From contig JALWEZ010000138.1 of NCBI GenBank assembly GCA_027039165.1, forward strand, positions 1 to 10,859: a stretch of DNA of 10,859 bases. Direction: 5' to 3'. The stretch comes from Candidatus Moraniibacteriota bacterium (GTDB taxonomy: Bacteria > Patescibacteriota > Minisyncoccia > Moranbacterales > GCA-2747515). The notes under the pieces are model-generated. The model worked only from the letters and a program-made list of their open reading frames with translations, had not been told where the DNA came from and made no database searches. The position numbers and the translations under genes are program-made. This document shows positions 1 through 6,500 of the stretch, piece by piece (the stretch's first letter is position 1; each line of letters opens with the position of its first letter).

Positions 1-501
1 TTTTCCAGTTTTTGAACCATCTTTCAAAATCCAATTTTCAAGAGAAATATCTTTGTCTGTTGGATTATAAATTTCTATAAACTCATCTTGAACTTTTTTG
101 TCACCTGGATAAGGATAAATTTCACTTAAAAGTAGTTTAGGATAGTTTTTAGGCTTGTCCGGTGGAAGCTCATTTTTGGACTTAGGAGTAAGTATAGTAG
201 TCCATTTCCATTTATCGCCAAATTTAGCAAAAGAAGCTCCTTTTTTGGCGTTTTTGTATGAAATTTCATCTGATAACTTATCATTTGGAGAAAATAATCT
301 TACAAATTCATCTCCTTTGTCGTTTAAAGCAAACTTATATTCTTTTTTCTTAATAACAAAATAACTCTTGGCTTTAATTTTATCATTTTTTTGAAAAACG
401 TATTTTCCAGTTTTTGAACCATCTTTCAAAATCCAATTTTCAAGAGAAATATCTTTGTCTGTTGGATTATAAATTTCTATAAACTCATCTTGAACTTTTT
501 T
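1..501 (-). repeat. In-frame 402-bp tandem repeat within the lamin-tail gene
   Basis: Bases 1-99 are identical to 403-501, an offset of 402 bases or 134 codons. The first differences to the right (positions 100 and 106 against 502 and 508) are followed by a more diverged stretch. The identical tract reaches the window edge and may be longer. The rest of the unit (100-402) is clearly less similar to the neighbouring copy, so the identity is patchy. Confidence 0.9.
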
Positions 502-1014
502 ATCACTTGGACGAGGATATATTTCATTTAACAGAATTTTTGAATAATTTATATCAGCGGGATTTGTATTATTTGTTTTATTTGGTGAAGGTTTAGCTTC
601 ATACCATTTCTTAGAATCATAATTCCAGCTAATTCCCTCAGAACTTTTTGTATATTTGAATGAATCAATTTTTTTATCATCGTGCTTCAAAAAAATCTCT
701 GTGCCACTATTTTTAAGACTAAGTCCAAAAAGCAATGCAAACGAATTTTTCTTAATCACACTATCTTTTTTAAAACTTTTACATTTATTTTTTGAATTGC
801 ATACTTTCCAGTTTTCTAAATTTATATCCTTTTTACCATAATTGTAAATTTCGACAAACTCATTCCCTGTATCTTTTCCTTTTGGATTTGCTAAAACTTC
901 ATTTATCCTAATTGTAATTAATTTTTCTGCTAATTGCTCATTATTTTCTTCAGCTAGAATAAAAGAATTTGGGAAAAATAAAAAAAGAAAAACAAAAATA
1001 AACAAGTAATGCAT
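1..1014 (-). CDS. Secreted protein with tandem lamin-tail domains (partial, C-terminus outside window)
   Basis: Reading leftward from the ATG at 1014, the frame stays open for 338 codons to the window edge. Residues 1-21 are a signal peptide: a long run of Leu/Ile/Phe ending ILA before EENNE, so the protein is probably exported. At least three copies of a lamin-tail (LTD) fold follow, starting near residues 33, 159 and 294. Each opens with a strand like LNEIYPRP or LSEIYPYP, then EFIEIYNPTDKDISLENW; the first two close with a Trp-rich strand and a SPN or TPKSKN turn. Copies 2 and 3 are offset by exactly 134 residues and share long identity. LTD domains in bacteria often sit in secreted or surface proteins; the role here is unknown, and no enzyme domain is visible in this part. 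The start lies 24 bases after the PH-domain gene with no clear ribosome binding site, so it is probably the third gene of that operon. Confidence 0.85.
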   Translation of the reverse strand, partial: MHYLFIFVFLFLFFPNSFILAEENNEQLAEKLITIRINEVLANPKGKDTGNEFVEIYNYGKKDINLENWKVCNSKNKCKSFKKDSVIKKNSFALLFGLSLKNSGTEIFLKHDDKKIDSFKYTKSSEGISWNYDSKKWYEAKPSPNKTNNTNPADINYSKILLNEIYPRPSDKKVQDEFIEIYNPTDKDISLENWILKDGSKTGKYVFQKNDKIKAKSYFVIKKKEYKFALNDKGDEFVRLFSPNDKLSDEISYKNAKKGASFAKFGDKWKWTTILTPKSKNELPPDKPKNYPKLLLSEIYPYPGDKKVQDEFIEIYNPTDKDISLENWILKDGSKTGK

Positions 1015-1038
1015 AGTAGATTTTATTACAAAAACAAA

Positions 1039-1629
1039 TTAGTCGTTTTTTTGTATTTCTTTTTCTTTTTGTGTGTATGTTGGGTGTGTTTTTTTAGTTA
1101 AAGCTTGTCTATGTAAATGCATAACTAAAGTTTTCATTTTTTCAGGTTTTGGAATATTTCTAAAAATGAAATGACCATGAGTTCCAGCTGTTTGAATGTT
1201 TACATCACCATAATTTAGAGCTGTGTGCAAAATCCCTTCTATGTCGCTGGTTACGTCTTGAATATGAGAATAGTCTAATTCACTAACAGTTCTAGAAAAA
1301 AAACCTTTTTGCTCTATATTTACAATTCTGGAACTGGTTACTATCCAAATATCTAGATGATAGTCAACCCAAATAAAAAATCCATAAATCCAAGCTATCA
1401 GATAAACCGCAATACCTATTAGATACAAAATTGAATTATTAAAGCTACTATTATTAATAGCGGATTCTTCGTTAGTTGTCAATACAAGTAGTATAATTAT
1501 TACTATAGTAGTAAAAGTTAATAATAATATTATAGGTATATATTGTCTAAAAATGTTAAACCAATGTCTATGAACAATCATATATATCTTTTCATTGGAA
1601 TTTGCTGTAAAATGTTTAAATTGTTTCAT
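1039..1629 (-). CDS. PH-domain (bPH2/DUF304-like) two-helix membrane protein
   Basis: This 196-residue protein has a short cytoplasmic start, two strong hydrophobic helices at about residues 31-52 and 66-88, and then a soluble beta-rich domain at about 91-175. The domain carries the usual pattern of bacterial PH (DUF304, YdbS-like) proteins: a strand reading IVTSSRIVNIEQKGFFSR (96-113), a LDYSHIQDV segment (118-126) and NYGDVNIQTAG (139-149). Such proteins sit in the cytoplasmic membrane; their function is mostly undefined. The last 20 residues are polar and lysine-rich. The ATG at 1629 overlaps the TGA of the upstream small gene as ATGA, which suggests translational coupling. No Shine-Dalgarno sequence precedes it. 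Family assignment is by pattern, not by search. Confidence 0.8.
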   Translation of the reverse strand: MKQFKHFTANSNEKIYMIVHRHWFNIFRQYIPIILLLTFTTIVIIILLVLTTNEESAINNSSFNNSILYLIGIAVYLIAWIYGFFIWVDYHLDIWIVTSSRIVNIEQKGFFSRTVSELDYSHIQDVTSDIEGILHTALNYGDVNIQTAGTHGHFIFRNIPKPEKMKTLVMHLHRQALTKKTHPTYTQKEKEIQKND

Positions 1630-1883
1630 AAACTATAGGGGTTAGTATCTTGATTATAATACTCAATTTGATTAGGATTTTTTTTGAAAGATTTAGCAAC
1701 ATCAAAAAAAATAAATAGACTTGTAGTAAGTAAAATAAATGTGATTATAAGAAATACTACAATTGTTATTTTTGCGAGTTTTTTGTCCATTGAATACTTA
1801 AAAAGGTGCCATACAACAATTGCTGACGATAATATGACAAAAATAACAAATAAAAAATATAGAGCACTAGCGATGATAAGCAT
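1626..1883 (-). CDS. Small two-helix membrane protein, unknown function
   Basis: The 85-residue product is almost entirely membrane helix: about residues 4-28 and 39-61, joined by a short basic linker (KYSMDKKLAK) that predicts a cytoplasmic loop, then a polar tail with several Asn and Tyr. I do not recognise the family. It is probably real because it lies just downstream of a good minus-strand promoter, is the first gene of a leftward cluster, and its stop codon overlaps the start of the PH-domain gene by 4 bases. It is the only gene here ending in TGA. The start at 1883 lacks a visible ribosome binding site. Confidence 0.65.
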   Translation of the reverse strand: MLIIASALYFLFVIFVILSSAIVVWHLFKYSMDKKLAKITIVVFLIITFILLTTSLFIFFDVAKSFKKNPNQIEYYNQDTNPYSL

Positions 1884-1937
1884 GGTATTTTGTAAAAACT
1901 TTTGATGACATTATGTTGTAAATATCTAACTATATAT

Positions 1938-1967
1938 ATAATATCATAACTTACTATACAATAGCAA
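1938..1967 (-). promoter_or_regulatory. Extended -10 promoter of the leftward membrane-protein cluster
   Basis: On the minus strand, TTGCTA (plus 1962-1967) is followed after 18 bases by TATTAT (plus 1938-1943), preceded by TGA to make a TGn extended -10. Transcription would start near 1931, leaving a leader of about 48 bases before the ATG at 1883. Confidence 0.55.
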
Positions 1968-1972
1968 TGAAT

Positions 1973-2003
1973 TTGGAGAAAATAAAAAAAAGTATGATAT
2001 AAT
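1973..2003 (+). promoter_or_regulatory. Extended -10 promoter of ispG
   Basis: TATAAT at 1998-2003 is a perfect -10 box and is preceded by TGA (1995-1997), a TGn extended -10. A weak -35, TTGGAG (1973-1978), lies 19 bases upstream. Transcription would start near 2010, giving a leader of about 25 bases with no Shine-Dalgarno sequence. Confidence 0.65.
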
Positions 2004-2034
2004 AAAAACAAATCTAATAAATAACTATTAATTT

Positions 2035-3228
2035 ATGTTTAAGGAGGCACAATCTAAAAGAAGACAAACACGTGTTGTGATGGTTGGAAATGTAGGAATA
2101 GGGGCAGATGAACCAATAAGAGTTCAGACGATGACAAATACAGACACTCTTGATATACAGGCAACCGTTGATCAGGTTCTTAGGTGCGTTAGAGAAGGCT
2201 CAGAGCTTGTAAGAATTACAGCACCAACGCCAAAACACGCTAAAGCTATTGGTGAAATTAAAAACATTTTAATTGAAAAGTATAATTGTGACGTGCCTCT
2301 TATAGCTGATATTCATTTTTTACCAGAAGCAGCGTATGAAGCGCTTAAGTGGGCAGATAAAATAAGAATAAATCCAGGTAATTTACTAGATAAAAAAATT
2401 CAAGAAGATGCTAATATAAGCGACGATGAATATGAAGATGAATTAAAAAGAATAGAAGAAGGTCTTACTAAATTCATTAAAGCGCTAAAAGAAGCAAAAA
2501 AACCGATAAGAATAGGTGCAAATCATGGTTCTTTGTCAGATAGAATTTTGAGTAAATACGGAGATACAGCTGAAGGAATGGTTGAAAGTGCGATGGAGTA
2601 TTTAAGAATATTTGCAAAAAATGACTTTCATGAGATTATTGTTGCACTTAAATCTTCTGATCCTATAATGATGATAAATGCAAATAGACTATTGGTAGAA
2701 AAAATGAAAGAAGAAAATATGGATTATCCTATTCATTTAGGTGTTACAGAAGCAGGGAATAAAGAAGATGGACGAGCTAAATCCACCATAGGAATAGGCA
2801 CTCTTCTTTTGGATGGTATAGGAGACACAATTAGAGTATCTCTTACAGAAGAACCAGAAAAAGAAATTCCTGTTTGTTATTCGATATTGCAAGCAACTCG
2901 CAGGAGAATTACAAAAACTGAATTTATATCATGTCCTTCTTGTGGACGAACTTTATACAACATAGAAGAAGTCACAAATGAAATAAAAGAAAAAATGGGT
3001 CATCTAAAAGGAGTGCGGATTGCTGTTATGGGTTGTATTGTAAATGGACTTGGTGAAATGGCAGATGCAGATTTTGGATATGTTGGGGGAGCTCCTGGTA
3101 AAATAAGTTTGTATTACAAAAAAGAACTTATAAAAAGAGGAGTTCCTGAAAAAGACGCTATAGAAGAACTTATAAGTTTAATAAAAGAAAAAGGTATGTG
3201 GGTAGATGAGAAGTCTAGTAATATTTAA
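2035..3228 (+). CDS. ispG: 4-hydroxy-3-methylbut-2-enyl diphosphate synthase (IspG/GcpE)
   Basis: IspG converts MEcPP to HMBPP in the MEP isoprenoid pathway, using a [4Fe-4S] cluster in the cytoplasm. The 397-residue protein has an N-terminal TIM barrel (about 8-285) with VQTMTNTDT (30-38), ADIHF (91-95), RINPGN (111-116), GANHGSLSDR (161-170), HLGVTEAG (234-241) and GDTIRVSLTE (263-272). A C-terminal reductase-like domain follows, with cluster ligands Cys300 and Cys303 (SCPSCGRT), Cys334 and Glu341; the E. coli ligands are Cys270, Cys273, Cys305 and Glu312. The wording matches the plant, chlamydial and Bacteroidetes type (EDGR after TEAG, GEMADADFGYVGG), yet the 260-odd residue extra domain of that type is absent. 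The usual NGPGE reads NGLGE here. The ATG at 2035 leaves only seven residues before the conserved KRR and fits the promoter. No terminator is seen after the gene. Confidence 0.96.
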   Translation: MFKEAQSKRRQTRVVMVGNVGIGADEPIRVQTMTNTDTLDIQATVDQVLRCVREGSELVRITAPTPKHAKAIGEIKNILIEKYNCDVPLIADIHFLPEAAYEALKWADKIRINPGNLLDKKIQEDANISDDEYEDELKRIEEGLTKFIKALKEAKKPIRIGANHGSLSDRILSKYGDTAEGMVESAMEYLRIFAKNDFHEIIVALKSSDPIMMINANRLLVEKMKEENMDYPIHLGVTEAGNKEDGRAKSTIGIGTLLLDGIGDTIRVSLTEEPEKEIPVCYSILQATRRRITKTEFISCPSCGRTLYNIEEVTNEIKEKMGHLKGVRIAVMGCIVNGLGEMADADFGYVGGAPGKISLYYKKELIKRGVPEKDAIEELISLIKEKGMWVDEKSSNI

Positions 3229-3297
3229 TAATAAAGATTTTAGTTATTTTTAATATTTGCAAAAATCACATTATGTATTATAGGACAAGACTAACTA

Positions 3298-3326
3298 TTG
3301 ACAAATTATTAAAAATGCTATATAGT
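3298..3326 (+). promoter_or_regulatory. Sigma70-type promoter for rpoBC
   Basis: A perfect -35, TTGACA (3298-3303), is separated by 17 bases from TATAGT (3321-3326), five of six matches to TATAAT. It is the best promoter in the window. A start near 3333 gives a leader of roughly 187 bases before the rpoB ATG. Confidence 0.75.
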
Positions 3327-3337
3327 AAATAGTATTG

Positions 3338-3353
3338 AAAAATAATTATTTTT
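3338..3353. repeat. 16-bp perfect palindrome just after the rpoBC start site
   Basis: AAAAATAATTATTTTT reads the same on both strands and lies 5-20 bases downstream of the predicted start. It could be an operator or just A+T-rich sequence; with no loop it makes a poor terminator for ispG, though two more T residues follow. Confidence 0.4.
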
Positions 3354-3381
3354 TTAAAGACTTTCTTTGCCTGAAGGTAGC

Positions 3382-3442
3382 AGGAACTGATATGTCAATA
3401 AAACGTGTATTTCATATATTTTTCGAACAATTTGATAAATAA
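3382..3442 (+). CDS. Candidate 16-codon leader peptide upstream of rpoB, with Shine-Dalgarno
   Basis: AGGA at 3382-3385 is followed by 6 bases and an ATG at 3392. The frame reads MSIKRVFHIFFEQFDK and stops at TAA (3440-3442). Four of 16 residues are Phe. The spacing is ideal, and this is the clearest ribosome binding site in the window; the large genes have weak or none. The AGGA can pair in a small stem (CCTG 3370-3373 with CAGG 3381-3384). It lies in the predicted rpoBC leader and is followed by a terminator-like hairpin, so a role as leader peptide is plausible. A chance ORF of this length is common in such sequence, hence the modest confidence. Confidence 0.4.
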
Positions 3443-3465
3443 TCCATATAATTCCATTGGAAATA

Positions 3466-3504
3466 ATCCACGCTAGATTTTTGTAAAATTAGCTGGGTAT
3501 TTTT
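3466..3504 (+). terminator. Terminator-like hairpin plus T5 in the rpoB leader (candidate attenuator)
   Basis: The 5' arm 3466-3481 pairs with 3485-3498 across a TGT loop. There are 14 pairs, with single bulges at C3471 and G3476 and one G-U pair. The core is GCTA(g)ATTTT against AAAATTAGC; the outer part is ATCCA against TGGGT. TTTTT (3500-3504) follows at once, and rpoB begins within 16 bases. The upper stem is A+T-rich, so termination would be partial at best, as expected of an attenuator before an essential operon. It could instead control translation start. Confidence 0.45.
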
Positions 3505-3519
3505 GTGGGACGTCTTTTT

Positions 3520-6500
3520 ATGTCTAAAAAAACGAGAACTTTAAAGGTGCGAGAAACTTTTTCTCCAACATCTTCGTTAGCAAAACGAAAATTTTTCAAA
3601 AAACAGCTTGCAGTTTCACTACCAAATTTAGTTGAAGCTCAGATAAATTCATATAATTGGTTTTTAGAAAGTGGATTTCAAGAATTATTAGATGAATTTA
3701 ATCCTATATCAGATTTCACAGGAAAGGATTTGAAATTAACAATTTCTGAATACTTTTTGGATGAACCAAAATACAATGAACAAACATCAAAAAACAAAAA
3801 CCTTTCTTACGAAGCTCCTCTTAGAGCTATAGCTAGGCTTACTGTAAAGAAAACTGGAGAAGTAAGAGAACAAGAAATTTATTTAGGCGACTTTCCTCTT
3901 ATTACGGACAGAGGTACGTTTGTGATAAATGGAATAGAACGTGTTATAGTATCACAACTAGTTAGAAGTCCAGGTGTGTTTTTTTCAATGAATTATCAAA
4001 AAGGAAAGAAACTTTTTGGTGCAAAAATTATACCAAATAGAGGAGCTTGGCTTGAATTGGATGTTGATAGAGATGGTATTATAACAGTAAAAATTGATAG
4101 AAAAAGAAAAATTCCTGTAACAACATTATTACGTGCTTTTGGATATGAAAGAGATGAGGATATAAAGAATATTTTTTCTGAAACAAAGATTGGAGAAGTA
4201 GATTATATACAAAACACTCTAAATAAAGATATAACAAAAACAAGAGGAGAGGCATATATTGAAATTTACAAAAGAGTAAGGCCAGGGGATTTAGCTACAG
4301 AAGACAATGCTAAAGGAATGATTGATCTTATGTTTTTTAATTTTGATAGATATGATTTTGGTGCAGTTGGAAGATATAGATTAAATCAACGATTAGAAGT
4401 TAATAGACCAGATTTACCAGAGAATCGAATTTTAAATATGGATGATTTTATTCTAATAATAAAAGAACTTATTAGAATGAGTGATGATCCAGAAGCTATG
4501 GCTGATGACATAGATCATCTAGGAAATCGTAGAATTAGAGGTGTTGGGGAGCTTATTCAAAACAAGATGAGGGTAGGTTTTGCTAGAATGGGTAGAAATA
4601 TAAAAGATAGAATGAGTACTTGTGACTTAGAAAGTGTTGTGCCTGGTCAAATTATAAATTCAAGACCAGTCGCAGCTTCGATAAAAGAATTTTTTACTAG
4701 TTCTCAATTATCTCAATTCATGGATCAAATTAATCCACTTGCAGAGTTAGAGCACAAAAGGAGACTTAGTGCGCTTGGGCCAGGTGGTTTGACTAGAGAA
4801 AGGGCAGGATTTGAAGTCCGTGACGTGCATCACTCTCATTACGGTAGAATTTGTCCAGTGGAGACTCCAGAGGGTCCGAATATTGGACTTGTTGGTCACT
4901 TAGCTAGTTATGCTATTGTTAATGAGTTTGGATTTTTGGAAACTCCTTATTTTGTAGTAAAAAAGGAAGTAGAAAATAAAAAAGAAAGCTTGGTTGGTAG
5001 AATTCTTCAAGATGATTTGGCAGGTGTCAAAAAAGGAAAGGTTATTACAGATGTGGATGCAGAAAAAATTATCAAGGAAAAATTAGAAAAAATAACAGTT
5101 GTACCATTTATTGATAATGAAATTATATATGTAAGTGCTACAGAAGAAGATAGAAAAATAACAGCTCATGCTGGTATAAATTTGGATGAAAATAGGAATT
5201 TTATTGATAAATTTGTTGATGCAAGAATTCATGGTCATCCCGATATGATTCTTTCTACAAAAGTAGATTTTATGGACGTTTCTCCAAAGCAAGCTATTTC
5301 GATAGCTACTTCACTTATACCGTTTTTGGAACATGATGATGCAAACCGTGCACTTATGGGTTCAAATATGCAACGTCAAGCTGTTTCTTGTATTAAACCA
5401 GATTCTCCAATTGTTGGAACAGGAATCGAAGACAAAGCGGCTGCTGACTCTGGACAAGCTGTAATGGCTCGTGAAGCAGGAACTGTTGTTGAAGTGGATG
5501 GAGGTCATATAGTAATAGAAGAAGAATCTAGAAAAGGATTAAAAAAGAAATTTAAGAGAGAATATCTTTTGCATACATTTGCTAGATCAAACGCTTTTAC
5601 AGCTATGAATCAAGTTCCTCGTGTTTCAAAAGGTGAAGAAGTTAAAAAAGGTCAATTATTAGCTGACGGAGCTGGTACGCAAAATGGTGAATTAGCACTT
5701 GGTCAAAATATGCTTGTGGCTTTTGTGCCTTGGGAAGGATACAATTTTGAGGATGCTATTATAATTTCAGAAAGAATTGCACAAGAAGATAAATACACAT
5801 CAATTCACATAGAGAATTTTACAGTAGATGTTCGTGATACAAAACTTGGTCCAGAAATTGTTACTAGAGATATACCAAATGTTGGTGAAGATAAACTTAA
5901 AAGTTTAGATGAGACTGGTATAGTTAGAATTGGTGCAGAAGTAGGAACTGGAGATATTTTGGTAGGTAAAATTACACCAAAAGGAGAAAGTGATCTTACA
6001 CCAGAAGAAAGACTGCTTAGAGCTATTTTTGGTGAAAAATCAAGAGATGTAAAAGATGCTTCTTTGCGTATTCAGCACGGTGAACCAGGAAAAGTAATTG
6101 ATATAAAAGTGTTTTCTAGAGAACAAGGGGACAAATTACCAACAGGTGTTTCACAGCAAATTCAGGTTTCTGTTGCTAAAATGAAGAAAATATCAGTAGG
6201 TGATAAGCTTGCTGGACGCCATGGAAATAAAGGTGTAATTTCTAGAATTGCTCCTGTAGAGGACATGCCCTATTTACCAGACGGTACTCCAGTTGATGTG
6301 ATTTTAAATCCATTAGGAGTTGCATCTCGTATGAATATCGGTCAAATACTTGAAACTCATCTTGGTTGGGCGGGATTAGAACTAGGATACAAAGCGGCAA
6401 CTCCAGCACTTGATGGAATCTCTGAGACAGATATTAAAAAAGAATTAAAAACTGCAGGATTGCCAGAGAGTGGAAAGATTAAACTTATTGATGGTAAAAC

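Noticed and set aside
155..841. Plus-strand open frames across the lamin-tail gene (155-364 and 656-841)
   Set aside because: They lie opposite a convincing minus-strand coding frame with a signal peptide and repeats; no promoter or ribosome binding site supports them.
1766..2011. 81-codon minus-strand frame spanning the divergent promoter region
   Set aside because: It covers both promoters and overlaps the 85-residue gene out of frame; its Tyr/Leu/Phe-rich content is typical of A+T-rich noncoding reading.
3361..3440. tRNA-like pieces in the rpoB leader (GGTAG and TTCGAAC)
   Set aside because: The five bases on either side of TTCGAAC do not pair beyond two A-T pairs, and no acceptor or anticodon stem can be drawn.
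3333..3519. L10-type ribosomal protein leader
   Set aside because: No rplJ or rplL follows, and I cannot find the paired core expected of that leader.
3505..3519. GTG at 3505 as the rpoB start
   Set aside because: It directly follows the hairpin's T tract, has no ribosome binding site, and adds only MGRLF; the ATG at 3520 is better placed. Not fully excluded.
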